A stretch of DNA of 64,000 bases from Nymphaea colorata (GCF_008831285.2 NC_045138.2:12538571-12602570); one strand, 5' to 3'. Positions 10,399 through 23,779 are shown, numbered from the stretch's first letter. Numbers and translations are program-made. Notes: generated by a model not told the origin, from the letters alone.

Positions 10399-12600
10399 TG
10401 AGAATCTCAAAGAGGCATTTCTAAGGACACTTTTCCAGCCCGTCACTCCCACTCACCCGAAAGATCCCTAAACTAATGGAGTTTAACATGTGGTTTCCAC
10501 TTAGAGCATACCTAGGTCGCAAGGAAAACGTTTGCTCCCCATTCAAATACCATAGATGGATTGTTGCACTGATGATGCTCCTTTTTAAAACCCCATTCAA
10601 AATGTATGGAAGTTTCAAATTACTGTCACACGTTCGAGGTGAGATTGAAAGTAAGACCTTCCATACAAGCATTCAGGCACACCTTCAATAAAGCTTCAAT
10701 GCATGCATAGGAAAATCTGTATCGAAGGTTATGTGTCAAAAGGCTGCCCCTTAAACGTTAATAATGATAAAAAATATCCATTCATTCATGATGACAATAT
10801 CAAATTCGTTTGGGATCCATGTGATGGTTGAAAATATATTGTAAACCGGAAAATAAAATTCAAAAATTTTAAATTCGATTCCTGTTTATCAAACAAGAAA
10901 TCAAAAAATGACTATTGGGCAAATTTCCAGAAAGATGTTTTCAGAAATTGAGAAACCTTGGACAGAAAATGTTTGCTAATGCCCCATCGCCTTCTCTCGC
11001 AGCTTGAAATTGTACCTTCACCACAACCTCACTGCAGTTGCAGAGGTTCACAGAAGTTGACAGTGACAACTAGACGTTTTCTGGCATCACTAGCACCATT
11101 TTCGATTGCCGTCAAGGTCATCTTGCTCTCTTGCTCTCCTTCTTTGTGTGTGTTTGTCTCTCTATATCTCTCTCTCCCTCCTCATGGTGTTCCCAGCCCC
11201 AAGCAGCGGCCTTTGCATCTCATCCATCTTCACCATAGTCTCTGCTTTGGAGTAGATAGTCATCCCCAAGTAGCATATGTAGCCAATCCCGAAGCAGCTG
11301 GCTTCATCATTGTCTCTGTGAAGCAGCAGTTCTCTCTCTCTATAATTCTCTATGATTCACAGGTCTATACTTGGTGGTGAGCCCTCATCAACTAATATAG
11401 GAAGGAACAGACACACCCTCTCTCATCTATCGACAATCATTTAATCAGCCTGTCCCATTTTCTATCTATTGCAGCAATAGCTGCCACCGGTAGTCTTTCC
11501 CTCTGCTGCAACAAGGATAGCCAGCTGGCAGCCCTTAACCCGCTTACTTCGTTGTTTTTTTAATATATTGCAGCCATCATCTCTATCTTGCTTGCTCTTT
11601 TTTGGCTTTTCATTGTGGTATTGTTTCCTGGCAACAAGAGAAGTGTGTATTTTTGTTTTAGAAGGGCCCTACATGGAACTTGATTTGGGGATCTTTGATT
11701 TATTTACGAGACCCACTGGCTCATCTAGATTTTGTTCATTCTGAATGGTTGTTTGATTTAGCATGGGGTTGTCGGTAGTGGCTGGAAAATCCTTATGAAA
11801 ACTAGTTGACTAATTACCAAGAAAACACTAATTTTGATATGTTAATCAGGAAGAAAACACTAATTTTGATATGTTAATCAGGTTATTTTCTTCTCTATTT
11901 TTATTTTGGAGGCAGGAAGGCAGATGTTTCCTTCTATGATCTTCAAGCCCATTTTTTCTTCGAAGGTGATGCATTTTTATCATATTTTTATATTCAATAC
12001 ACTTGATATTTGTTAAGGTTTTGTATTTGTTGCTCATCTGCTACTTTTGATCTTTAGAAGATAGTGATGGTTGCATGCATGTATGTCATCCAAAGTGGTT
12101 CATACGTTTGTTTTGTATATGGTTCTTGTACTTTCTCTCCTTTAACTTATGTGAGTGTTTACATGCAAAATTTTTCAACCTTACATGTGACCATTTATAT
12201 AAAAAGGTTTAAAGGAAATGTACTTGTTCCCTTATCTCATGCAAAAAATTACGAGAGATAGAACCTGACCAATAAGTACAAGGTCAACCTGTTCCTAGCA
12301 CTTTTATTAGGGTAAACATATCAAAGACTAAGCAACTTATTCAAAATTACGAGTTCTTATTGTAGTCCTGATCCTAAATGTAGAAACTTGCCCTAATTTT
12401 GAAAAGATTCAAATGTTAGAAAATCTAAGTGAATCATTAGAAATTAGCATGCATGAACTAACAGAAAGTACATTTGGAACTTATGGATGCAGTACATGAT
12501 ACATATTATCATCGATCTATGCAATGATTCCTAGATCTAATATGAATGCACGCAAACTAGTGCTAGACATACTTGAGATGTAGTTTCTATGATTCAAGAA
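10399..12600. other. Unassigned region between the CACTA and gypsy-like elements
   Basis: No gene is recognised. 10950-11400 is GC-richer, with CT runs and tttgtgtgtgtttgtctc-like low complexity; the 140-codon plus-strand frame at 10958-11380 runs through it and shows no motif. From 11.9 kb onward the sequence is AT-rich and featureless apart from a small tandem duplication. Confidence 0.4.
11819..11882. repeat. Perfect 32-bp tandem duplication
   Basis: Two adjacent identical 32-bp units, each beginning aagaaaacactaattttgat and ending ttaatcagg. The absence of any difference suggests a recent slippage or repair event. Confidence 0.9.
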
Positions 12601-13457
12601 AATTCAAATTTGTTCTAGTGATCCGATACAATGACCTAAATATTAAGGTTTGAAATTACGGTTTGGATTTATGGAGTCAACTAAGGTTGAGATATGAGTT
12701 CAATCATGCAACCCAAACTTGTAAAATCTGAGATCTTGATCCAAATAACATGGAGATATAAAATTCAAAGTTTTATGATTTGAGATCCAAAGTTCTATAT
12801 ATAATACACAAATAAAGATCCAATTCTCTATAATATCTGAAATCGGTGTTCAAATTGGTTTTGAACTTGATCTGAAACTCCCAACATGTTAACCAAATGG
12901 AGATCCAAACAATGTAATCAAAGTTTAAATTTGAATTTATGATATGGATCACCTAAAGTTTGACTTGTAATAATTTAATTTGGATCCACTCTAGATTCAG
13001 ATGTCCTATCTGGTTTCAAACTGTAACTTGGATAAACCTAGCTATGGCCATGGTGTTGACTTGGTTCAAGCATGGGTTAGGGTTAGGTTTGTTGTAGTGG
13101 GATCAACATCAGGTCTGAGTTGAGACATTGAGTGAGCCTAGCAGGGTTTAGGTAACTCATGGGTGAGGTCTAAATTTCAATCATTTGAACCTAGTATTTT
13201 GTAAAACAGGTTTTAAAATAGGTTGATTTTTGAAAAGATGTAGTTCAAAACTGTCTTCTTTTTTTAAAAAAAAAATATATCGCATGAGATTCAGTTTAAA
13301 CCAAGTGCATGTAAGGACCTTTGTCACAAGCATGTAGCTGATCAGCCCAACCTGATTCTCACATGAACCTAATTCTTAGTGCATGGTAAATCGAATGTTA
13401 CATGAAAGGTGAATACAAACTATATGAATGTATGTCAAACATAACAAAACATAACAC

Positions 13458-13680
13458 AACACATCTAATTATAACATGCATGACTTGAAAACTGAAATCA
13501 TGCAGCAGCTGAGCTAGATCATGGATCCACATGTAAGGACTATTGTCATGAGTCATGTGATGTGGTATCTTGAATTCCTTAGTGAATTTGAATGGCAATT
13601 TTAAAATCAAATGAGCATTATAATATTAAAAATCAAACAAAATGTGCATAATAATAAGAATATAAACTAACATGTAAATA
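13458..13680. repeat. Direct repeat, copy 1
   Basis: Matches 15279-15490 in the same orientation. Shared blocks are aacatgcatga, gagctagatcatg, aaggactattntcangag, cttgaattccttagt and tattaaaaatcaaa. The pair flanks 1.6 kb that includes the gag-like remnant, so it could be what remains of two LTR ends or an internal duplication. Confidence 0.7.
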
Positions 13681-14569
13681 TCATTTGAAAATCATGTGGT
13701 CATTTATCTTTATAAAAAGATGCTCTAGCGTAAGGGCGACAATGGAAATGCAAGGAAGGATTGGAAATAGATAAGTTTGGCCACCATAGAAAACACAAAA
13801 ATGCTTGGACATAAAAGAGAGAGATACACATTATGTTCAGGATTTTTTTTTTTATCAAAGGATTGAGGGGACCCTACTATGTCTAGAATGGATAAAAAGG
13901 AAGAGAAAACAAAGCAATAACAAGTTAAACTTAGGCTCCAGTATTTTCTCAAGATCATCTCGTCCACCAAAAGTCCATTGTGCAGCCCTGTATGGTGTGC
14001 TTGAGAGGAATATAGTTTCCAGTGATGTGGCCAAGACTCCTATGATATGGGTCTCTGTAATTTCTTTTCACCTCAGGAGGATCTGCCACCTTTTGGAGTT
14101 TACAAAGGTTCAGGGATAGCAGAAGTTACTCTTTGTTTTGTTCTATTGGGGTAAATTTCCCGTCTCTCATCAACCCTTGGCACCTTCTGTTGTCTCCCTT
14201 GGACGATTGTGTGTAGTTATTCTTGTTTTCCCTATCATTATGCTTGTTTTCATGTAACTTCCTCTGATCTCCATTTGGTGTTATGTTTGCTTGATCCAGA
14301 GATAGTCCATATCTTGAGATTTGGCTGACTTCTTGAAATATTCTTCTTGTAGTAGCTTAGACTAGTTTCTACTTTGAGATAGCCAAACTTGAATGCTCTT
14401 TTTATGCGATCTGCTTTCATGAATAAATCATAATGACTCGTACTCATGTTATGCAAGGTGATATATGATTTACTCTTAGAGACTACCAAGAATTATAGTA
14501 AGGGTATGGTTCTTTGCCATCAAAGTTCTCCTTTTACTATTTACATATTTCCATTGTTGAATATAATCC

Positions 14570-14765
14570 TGAGCTGATTCTTTAAGTTCTTGGTTAACTC
14601 CATGAGAGTATCAACGGTGAGGACATCTGAACAATTAGATTTGTACTTATCAATGAAGGTGTTTACAACCTCATCAAAATCCTTCATTCATTGTGGGTCT
14701 ATATGATTTATATACAATCGTGTTGCATCCTCTAATCTCCTTGGGAAACTTACAAAAAGAGCCAT
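14570..14765 (-). pseudogene. Gypsy-type gag remnant
   Basis: The minus strand reads FPRRLEDATRLYINHIDP, then a stop, then KDFDEVVNTFIDKYKSN. This is the spacing of the Retrotrans_gag core, in which a short helix ending in a W/L-Y motif is followed by F-x-E/D-x(3)-F-x-x-K/R-Y/F. Further minus-strand fragments (Lys-rich, DLDDEDLEGLPRKFSKFK) lie upstream at 14750-14956. The stop and frame changes show it is dead. It agrees with reading this tract as a Ty3/gypsy derivative in minus orientation. Confidence 0.45.
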
Positions 14766-15278
14766 ATCGTTGTCTTGGAATTTGTCACACTAAGAAAAGA
14801 AAATGCCGAGTGCACATGTGGGTTCTTAGTCCTTTTGAACTTGCTGAATTTCCTAGGAAGTCCTTCTAGGTCTTCATCATCCAAATCCTCACAAAAATCC
14901 TTTTTAGAATAATGCTGCTTGCCTTTGTTCTTCATGCAGCATACAACTCGCTCCATTTTCTCTATACGAGATTACGTAGTCTCAATGGATTTGTGAGAGC
15001 ATACCTTGATTGAAGCTCCCCTATTCCTATTTCTAGATGACTGAGTTTTTCTGTTGTTATTCATTAGCTTTTCAAACATTCACTAAAATTGGGTAAAGGT
15101 GTTTGGGTTGACCTCTCTTTCATCTTTTTCTTTTTATTTCAAGTTGTTCATTCTTAGAACTGCTGGACCATTCATTGTACTCTAGCTTAGCCTCTTCTTC
15201 CTCTGCCTTAACATTCTTTCTTGATCTGATTCTAAGGGCCATACTGTCTTGTTATTGCTTGGTCATATGAAATGGACA

Positions 15279-15490
15279 TGGCACATCTCATTATAACATG
15301 CATGATTTTGAAACTTAACCCACACAGAAGCTGAGCTAGATCATGAGCCCACGTGCAAGGACTATTTTCACGAGCCACGTGATGAGCTAGCTTGAATTCC
15401 TTAGTATTGGATGTGAATATTAAAACCAAATGATAATTATATATTAAAAATCAAATACAATATGCAAGTAACAAGAATACATGTTAAATT
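15279..15490. repeat. Direct repeat, copy 2
   Basis: Second copy of the repeat at 13458-13680, roughly 75-80% identical by eye with small indels. Its right edge merges into the tract that also has an inverted homologue at 32.9-37.3 kb. Confidence 0.7.
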
Positions 15491-18400
15491 AAGATTTTCA
15501 AGCTTACATACCTTAGAATAGAGTTAGGACATATTATAAAGCCTTAACTATGAGACAAGCGAAATCAAAATTAGACACTAAAATCAGATTAAACCTAGGC
15601 TAACAAGTTGAAAGTTAAACATTTGGCTTAAGTTTGAAAAACAAGATAACATGATTCAATGGGTGACTTTGGTAGGTGAACAAAGTAGGTTAACTACATT
15701 AGATTGACACACAATATGGAAGCAACACTTTCTATATGAAATTGTAGAAAGTAGATTATGTGAGACAGGTTGGAGAGGTATATTTGGTCTTACCAAAACC
15801 TTATCAGATTAACTTCGATTGATTTGAAAATTGCTCTTTAGACTTTTCGCATAATAGAGAACCAATAGAAAATTTTATAGATCGAAAAAAACATGCACGG
15901 AATATAGAGCTATGACATTGGAAACTTAGAGAAGAGGAAGAAATGACAAAATAAACGAAAACCAAATTACTTTAATGACTATGACTATTATTTTGGATGA
16001 TGAAAAGATTCTTGCTACTCAGTTTTCGTTAAAATTTGGTATGTGGATTCTCTGCATAATAGAGAATCAATAGAAATTGGAAGTTTTGAAACAACTTAAA
16101 TAGAAGGAAATAAACAACATCATGAAGTTGACGAAAAATACAATTCTACAAAAAAATTGCAAAAAAGGAGTTAAGCTAAATCATCTAACTAACTGACCAA
16201 ATCAATTTGGAATTGGCTAAACTTTGGTGATATGAAACTAGACACGTAGATCAAACTTTTGGCTCTTACAGAATGCAAACTAGAGTTCATCATAAAAAAT
16301 TACGAAGCTTAACAATTAGGCAAATTTTAGGATCTGATTTCTATAGCTTGAAAGTTGTAAAAAATGAACATTGGAGAAAATGGTCAAAGCAAATGGGCTT
16401 AAAATTTGATGAAATTTGGCAAAAACAAATTAGACATGTAGGAGAAACATGTGTTCCAGAGATTGTTATTATGAATTCTGGTTAAAGAGATATGGCTTTG
16501 TAAATATAGGAAAAATTTTGAAATTTCTGAAATTTTGAAATTTTTATACTTAAAAAGTTATACCTTTAAAGTTAGAAAACATGTAAAAATCTCAAATATC
16601 ATGATTTAAAAGCTTGAAAAACATTATTTTAGACCAGTTTACACTAAACACAATGGAAAATAACAGAAATCACACATATATATGATGAAAGAAAAAAAAA
16701 AGAATAATCACCCATGAGGCCTATATGAAGTGCTTCAATGCTATGCATGAAGTAATTCAAATTAAAAGAATGAAATCATGACTTCATAAAAGAAGAAGCT
16801 AAAGAATGAGGATGAAAAAGGGGAAGAGAAGGATGAGAAGGATGAGGAAGGGAAGAGAAAAGGGAGAGAGGAAAGGAAAACCTACCTCAATTTCTTCTTC
16901 TTCTTCTAGTTCTTCTCATTATTTTCCTTCTTCCTTTCCTTCTTCTTCTTGGACATGCACTGCAATGGGGGATTCATTAAACTGGTGCCGATTCCAAGGA
17001 AAGGCACTTGAGAAAGAGAGTCTCAAGTGGATGGGGCATAGACTTCAAAGGAGGCAAAGAGTAGGTCGTCCAATGGGAGGTCCCCATTAGGATCTCTCTA
17101 TCCTATTTACTCCCAGATGAAATGGAGTCTGTAGGATTTTGACAAGTGTTAGGATCCTAACTTTGGACTTCAACAAGTATAGGTTGATGACATGTCAGAC
17201 TAGAAAGCACAAAACTTTATGTTAAAACAGGAATTTCGAGACAAATTTTTTTGTATCTCATTCAATTCTAATCAGAATTTAGTTTTGTGAAAGGCGGTAT
17301 GTTCCCAAAGAAGTGTGGAATGTTTCAAGAAAGAGGGTTTTGGTTAACGTGTGGCATAGATGATGAATGATGCACAAATATGAAATGGAAAATAAAAAAA
17401 TCAAACCATATATTATGACTGATATTAAATAGAAAATTGTTCGTCCTTACTCTGTATGAACAAAAATTCAGATTCTGTCTGCACCGGCTTGCTTAACTCA
17501 AAATGTTGTATAGTTCATATCTTTCTGTACAGACTGACATTTGACATAGAGTGAGAAACTGAATGCACATTAAACATACATAAATGTTCACATGTGGATC
17601 ATGGATCTAGATTTGATATTGAGAGCAAGATCATGCTCCAAATCTAGAGAGAGTTCTAGAATTCAGATCTGGTTAGGATAGAAAGATTAGAATTATGATA
17701 TGATATTAAGACTTGAGATCTAAAATAATGAATCTAGATCTCTGTGTGTAGATCGTAGATCTAAAATCTGGATCATGACTTGAATAAAAGATCAGGTTGG
17801 GTTTACCCTAGGCCTTGCTTGATTTAGGTCTAGACTCAGCTAGACATAGGTTTGGTGGAATTGGGCTCAATTTAAGTCAAATTGGTTCAGTTAAGTTTGA
17901 ATTTGGCTGAGCTAAATTCCAAGCTGGCTTAAGCCCTGCAAGAGCTTTATTGGGCTCAGGTCTGGTGTAAGAATACCCTGGGGTTGATTCATATAACTCC
18001 AAATGTTGGTCTATACAAAAATAATGCATGTTGTACAAATGACATTTTTACCTTTGGTACAAAACTAGGCTCTGTGAAGCTTCATAGACATTTTGACCAC
18101 ACTAGGATATAGAATGGGTTCAACTTAGGTGGCATGCAAAGTTGGATTGAAAAAATCCTCAATTTATCATTGGAAAATCACATTTTTAAAGTTGACCAAG
18201 CTGAAAGCAACCTTGTAAATAGAAATGTAAAGGGTAAAATAGGAAATAAAGATTTCAGCCTTGTCAATGAGAAATGAACACATTGATACTCTTCTTGTGC
18301 GACACTAAATCTACCTATGTGCTTGGATTGAAAATTGGTGTTTTAAGTTCAGAAGTCACTAGTGACAATTTCTGGACATGGACACTCTAGGAGTGACTAA

Positions 18401-19656
18401 AAAACTATAATTATACTTGAGATAAAGTAGCTCGAACTGACAACAAATATTGTCAGATGCAACACTGAAGAATATGACTCTAGCTCAATATGAGATGACT
18501 CACTTGAAGCAGGCAGGAATGGTGATGGGAAAATGAAACACCATTTCTTATAAATGGTTGCTCTAGCAATAGAATATCAGTTTGAAAACTGAAAATGGAG
18601 CTAGAAATATTTTGCTGACACTAGAGAGAACCTATCGTAGGTATGATTAGGTCTGCAAGTGTTCTAATGGTGAGAAAAAGTGGGAAAATAAGGAAAATGG
18701 GCCATTTCTGATCAAATGTTAGCTGGTAAACTTGTTTGGAGAGTTCTTAGTGACTTGTAGGGATGAAAATAACCTTGGCTGATCTTGGGTAAAATAAATC
18801 ACAAGTTTTCAATAATTGTTTTGCAAAATTGAGGAAAAATAGGGTAGTATGGGGTGATCAGGGGAAAAATGGTCATTTCAGGTGGCGACAATTTGAGATG
18901 ATTTGAGTCCTGGTGTCTCATACCTAGAATATATGAATTGATTTGTTTAGTTCATGCCCCTTAAATTGAAAATTCTTCTAGAAAACCAGTTCAAAATCCC
19001 ATTTATAAGAGGTTAAATGGTCGTTTCGATGTGTAAAAACTTGGGGAGACTACAATGAGTTTTAGACATCATCAGGGATAGTGTAAACACTCTATCATGC
19101 AGTGGAATGAATTTTGAAATCTAACTTTTCACGGTCGAGTCATATTAGATGAGTTTTTTTGCAGGCTCTACTTGTCTAAAAATGCATATGAAAATTGTGA
19201 GAAATCAATTCAAGTATTTTTAGGGTTCAACAAATAACTTTCCAAGTTTTGATATATGATGACTTTCATTGCTTTGTGTTTGGTTGGTGCTCAACATGTG
19301 TTCATTGCTTTCTATTTTGGCGAGAATAGCAATTTGGTTATAGGTCAAACTACTCTTACATATCTATTTTGGTTTGTAACTCCTGTAAACTTCTTATTGA
19401 CATTATAAAGTTTTTTGCTTGGATGTCCATGTGGCAATTTTCCATTTACATATAGACTATGCCTATATGTTTTTATGGTCACTCAATGTGAAGTCATGTA
19501 TACTTGCTTACTATATTGTGCAATATAGCTAGTGATATTGTGTGTGTGTGCAAAAATACACATGTAACTTTATTTGTATTACACATATGTAAGTGCTTTT
19601 GTGGTACTTACTATTGTACACATGACTATCTTTTTTGGAATTGCATCTTAATATTT

Positions 19657-20200
19657 ATGGAAGGTTCAAGCAACCTAAGAAGTGGCAATCCTGTGTGGAG
19701 TAATCATCAACTAGATTATCTAATAGAACTTTTAATTGAGCAATCATTGTTACCAACATAAAGGTGAAGACTTATAGGCAATTGAACAAAAGATGAGTAA
19801 AAAGTTTGACTAAGAATTCATGAATAAAAAGATAATTAACAAGTTGAACGTTACTAAACCATATTATAATATACATAGGCAAGTTTTCAGAATTACTGGC
19901 TTTAGTTGGTATCCAATGAACAAGTGTATGGATGTTGACAATGATGTTTGAGCCACCAACATTCAAGTAAGTATCACAATATTTGATAGGCTTCATATTC
20001 ATCGTGACTTGTAATGGATGAAGTATATGTGAATATGAAACAAATTGTAGATATTATCGAAGAGACACAAATTCAAAGCATGCAAAAGTGGAAACACTAT
20101 GAGGAGTTACATGAAGTATTTGGATGGTCAATTGCCAAGGTCATGGTAGTAACACTTGTACTTCATATCTAATGAGTAAAGATTATGAAACAAACCCTAT
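19657..20200 (+). pseudogene. Myb/SANT-like DNA-binding protein pseudogene, 5' part
   Basis: It starts at ATG 19657 with W-S-N-H-Q-L-D-Y-L-I-E-L-L-I-E-Q, the first helix of the plant Myb/SANT-like (Myb_DNA-bind_3) domain found in PIF/Harbinger ORF1 and related host proteins. After frameshifts it continues with a G-F-S-W-Y-P motif and a DVDNDV-stop-ATNIQ segment, where the family has DDDVW. The stop at 19949-19951 is thus TGG to TGA. A later W-K-H-Y-E-E-L-H-E-V-F-G segment matches the usual end of the domain (pF/Y-E-L-x-x-I/V-F-G). A copia element (20273-25558) splits this gene; its Ser/Pro/Thr-rich continuation seems to resume at 25561. Several frameshifts make it non-functional. Confidence 0.6.
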
Positions 20201-20272
20201 CGCTAATCTAATGATTTTGCGATGCAATTGGATGAAAACGTATCGTTTACATAAATGTTAAAGAATGGTTCT

Positions 20273-20476
20273 TGTTGGAACTCATGATTGGAGAGAGAGA
20301 GAGAGAGAGAGAGACAAAAAATCATTCATTAGCTGACCCTAATCTCTAACTTAAGGGAGATTAGGAGTCGGCAAGTCTTCTTACATAAGAGAACCACATA
20401 AATATAAGAAATGCCTATTTAAAAGTTGGAGAAGTTTAGAAAACAACCAAACTTGAACAATTTTTTAGTTTCAATT
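20273..20476 (-). repeat. 3' LTR of the copia element
   Basis: Homologous to 25355-25558. Shared blocks are the GA tract, atcattcattagct, accctaatctctaactta and acttgaaca. In minus orientation, the junction after the RNase H end reads CTCCAACTTAATTGAAACTA. The usual purine-rich tract and the first bases of the LTR appear to have been deleted, so the LTR start is damaged. Confidence 0.85.
20288..20314. repeat. (GA)n tract inside the LTR
   Basis: About 13 GA units at the same place where the right LTR carries only about 6-7 (near 25375). This is a length polymorphism between the two LTRs of one element. Confidence 0.85.
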
Positions 20477-20539
20477 AAGTTGGAGCATAGATATCAACCA
20501 TGCTCAGCTTGTTACAACATCTAAAAAAAAATACCAATA

Positions 20540-21000
20540 GGAAAGACCTTTGAAAACATATTTGCTTCCTGATCTTCAGAAGCTACATGAATAGTAGACA
20601 TAGCACCTCCTTGTATGATATCTCAAACATAACGACAATCCACCTCGATATGCTTTGTTCTCTCATAAAACACTAGATTATTAGCAATGTAAGTAGAAGC
20701 CTTGTTATCATAATACATCTTCATAGGAAGAGGAACATGAACACTTAGATTTGTTAGCATAGATTTAGCCCAAGTCATCTCAGTAGCCATTTAAGCCATT
20801 GCTCTATATTCGGATTTTGCACTTGACTTAGAAACTACATTTTGTTTCTTGCTTCTCCATGATATGATATTGCCTCCAACAAAAAAATAGAAGCCTGTGG
20901 TGGATTTTCTATCATCAACCGACCCTACATAGTCAGCATCACTGTAAGCAACAATCTTTAGAGACTCACCTTTCTTGAATAGGAGGTCTCAATCTGGGGA
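20540..21000 (-). pseudogene. Copia RNase H domain
   Basis: Read on the minus strand it begins with DADYVGSVDDRKSTTG, then SWRSKKQNVVSKSSAKSEYR, then YYDNKASTYIANN and ERTKHIEVDCRYV. These are the signature blocks of copia RNase H. The conserved acidic residues (D in ADYVGS, E in SEYRAM, D in YDNKA) are still present. A stop follows the EVDCRYV block, and a stop also falls inside the RAMA block, so the domain cannot be made as one chain. Confidence 0.9.
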
Positions 21001-21249
21001 TGACTTTAGATATTTTAAAACCATCAAAGCAGCATCCCAGTGAATTTTTTAGGGCTTTTTTATAAATTAACTTAGCTTCCCAACAGCAAACCTAATGTCT
21101 AGTCTAGTCACAGTAATATAAAGAAGTTTGCCAATGAGAGACTTGTAAGATCATGAATCCACTAGCTCCGAGTGATTATCGTGAAGATGAAGACATAGGT
21201 TCAAAGGAAGATTAGCGAGCTTGGCTCCTAACATTCCTATACCTTGTAG

Positions 21250-21720
21250 TAGGTCAAGTACATATTTTTTCTAAGACAAAACTACACCTTCCTTGTTATG
21301 GGCAACCTCAATCCCAAGAAAATACCAAAAGTGACCAAGTTCTTTCTTGACAAAGTGGTTCAGAAGGAAAGTCTTTGTAGCCAAAATCTCTTGATCACAA
21401 TCACCTATTAGGATAATGTCATCAATATATATTACCAAAACAAGTATACCTTTGGAGGTCTTCTTGATGCATAGAGAATGGTCCAAAGGAGATCTTTCAA
21501 ATCCACACAGTGAAATAACTTTAGATAAGTTGTAGAACCATGCATTGGGACTCTGCCTGACTCTATAAATTGTCTTCTTTAGATGATACACTTTCCTACA
21601 CTCTTCTGTCGCTCAAACCCTGGGGGTTGCTGCATATATACAGTCTTCTCAAGATCACTATAGAGGAAGACATTCTTCACATCCAACTAATACATAGGCC
21701 AGTCATAGTGTACCATAATA
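21250..21720 (-). pseudogene. Copia reverse transcriptase domain
   Basis: On the minus strand, LDVKNVFLYSDLEKTVYMQQ is followed by PPGFE, then by a longest open piece (21591-21271) with LKKTIYRVRQSPNAW, DHSLCIKK and VIYIDDIILIGD. The catalytic YIDD is encoded at 21429-21418. Downstream VKKELGHFWYFLGIEV matches the copia thumb motif. At least one frameshift separates the two halves. Confidence 0.92.
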
Positions 21721-21979
21721 GAGATAATAACCTGAATAGTACCTAACCTGACCACAAAAGAGAAGGTCTCAAAGAAGTGAACTCCATATGTCTCGGTATA
21801 TCCCTTAGCCACTAATCAAGCCCTACATTTTTCTACGGATCCATCTGAATAGTGTTTGACTGTAAAGGCCCATTTGGAGCCAACAATATCACAATATGAA
21901 GGAGCTTCAACCATCTCCCAGGTACCATGCTATAAGAGGGTGTCGATCTCACCCTGCATAGCTTGTCGCCATTTATAGT

Positions 21980-23460
21980 ATAGCAATGCCTGTTGATGAC
22001 TAGTCGGTATAGTATAAACTAACATAGCATGAAGGAATCGCTGTAAGTAGTCACCAAGATGGTTAGTAGAAACAAACTATGAGATGGGATGCATGGTATA
22101 TGTCTTTTACCTTTGTGCATGGCTATAGGCAGGTCCTCAAATGGATAAATGTCAAGTATACTCACTTTGGTGGAGATCACACCTTGAGAATACTCTGGTG
22201 GTCGATCATGAGAGGGACCCTGTTGGCATTTGTAGACCAATGGGAGATCCTAAAACTAACTCATAATTAGAGTAGAGGAAAGAAAAGACTGTAATGTGAC
22301 TGGAGGAATAGGTAAAGGAATGCGAGAAGACATCTCAGAGGACACAAAAGGAGCACTAAAATAGGTTGGGACTCAAAGAAAGTGACATCCGCATTGATAT
22401 ACTCTTTGTGAGTTAACAGATCAAAACACTTATAACCTTTTTGTTTTCAAGGATAGCCAATGAACACGAACTTAATGGCTTGAGCAGCAAGTTTGTCATG
22501 TTTAGACCCAAGGATGTGAACAAAACAAGTACAGCCAAATACTTTGGGTACAATGGGCAATAATGGTCAGTTAGGGTAAATAAGTTTAATTGGGACTTTG
22601 TTGTCAATTGAGGATGATGGTTAACAGTTGATCAAGTAGCAAGCCATGAGTATTGCACCTCCCCATAACTATGCAATTACATGGTTGTGTAGCATTAGGG
22701 TACGAGCAATAGTCAGAAGAAGTTGCTGATGTTTTCTCTCAGCAACTCCATTTGTTGTAAGGTATGAAGACATGTTCATTGGAGAGACATGTCATTTTGA
22801 GAATAAAAGATCATTAAGATTGATAATTTGAACTCAAGAGCATTATGAGTGTGAATACACTTGACCATAAAACCAAACAAAATTTTTATTTCAATAATAA
22901 GGTTTTTAAGAGTACAAATGACTTCAGATTTTTTTTTTCAAAAGAAATACACAATTAATTCAAGAGTAATAATCAACAATGACCAAAAAATACCTAAATT
23001 TAGATTAGCTAGCAACTCTGTTAGGCCCATCAACATGAAGAAGTTCAAACAACCCTTGACTCGATAGACTAAGACTCGAAGGAAAACCACTACAAGCATG
23101 CTTACTAGGTTGAAAGGCCTCACACTGAAATGACTCTGGGACTGAAAGATAAGGTAGGATGTAACAGAGCTTGGACCCTGAAGGATGACTGAGCCTAATA
23201 TGCCACTAAAAGGATGTAGACTTTGATGCAGAAAAGGTAGCAGCAAACCCCCTAGGGTTCGATAGGATGTAGACACCCCTTTCTCATAGCCACCACCAAA
23301 CTTCTTCCCAGTTTGTAAGTCCTGAAATGAGCATGAACTAGGATGAAAAATAACTCGATAATGTAAATCAGCACTCAACTATTTAATGTATAGCAAATAA
23401 AATTGAAACTTAGGAGCATATAAGACATGTAGAATGGTCATGGACTGAGAAAACTTCACA
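21980..23460 (-). pseudogene. Copia GAG-pre-integrase and integrase domains
   Basis: The minus strand holds ADLHYRVIFHPSSCSFQDL (pre-integrase), then WHIRLSHPSGSKL (zinc-binding H of the integrase N terminus). Later pieces read ARTLMLHN, MACYLINXXPS, FGCTCFVHILG, HDKLAAQAIKFVFIGYP and KGYKCFDLLTHKEYINADV, the classic copia integrase C-terminal run. Frames alternate between pieces. One of the longest minus-strand frames in the window (23378-22938) covers the pre-integrase start and then drifts out of frame. Confidence 0.88.
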
Positions 23461-23479
23461 TCTCCATAACCCAAAACAG

Positions 23480-23600
23480 GTTTGCAATTTTGACATGATG
23501 TGATTGAGAAAATCTATGCAAGGAGGTAAAAGAACTAGGTCTACTATAGAAATATCTCGTTGCACCTCGGTCAATAATTCAAGAAATACCCCAATTAGGC
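23480..23600 (-). pseudogene. Copia protease active-site region
   Basis: The minus strand reads stop-I-I-D-R-G-A-T where the family has W-I-I-D-S-G-A-T. The catalytic triad D-S/T-G is encoded at 23572-23564 as D-R-G, and the preceding Trp codon is TGA. Protease activity would be lost. Confidence 0.75.
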
Positions 23601-23779
23601 TTGGATGTACCTAACAAGTGAATTGGATCAATCAAAGCTGTGGAAGCTGAAGCCTGTGAGGCTTTGTATGCCAAAATTGTTCATACTCAGATTTGCCAAT
23701 ATAACTATAACTGTCTCTGATACTGATTAAGAAGACTCGTCCATAGTAGGAGTGGCTACCTAGGTAGAACCCATAGGAG

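Larger units (their letters stand above)
12600..19250 (-). mobile_element. Decayed Ty3/gypsy-like element, mostly non-coding
   Basis: A long tract with repetitive wording (gatctagatctga-, ggttcaagtt-type motifs), no host gene, and one gag-like remnant on the minus strand (14570-14765). From about 15.6 kb onward it is colinear, at low identity and in opposite orientation, with 37.3-32.9 kb. Matching anchors include the 16045/36850 gattctctgcata motif, the purine-rich block 16800-17090 versus 34960-35300, and the 18650/33290 tctgcaa-tgttctaatg motif. The low coding density and gag type suggest a large gypsy element with long untranslated regions or long LTRs. The ends are not defined. Confidence 0.5.
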
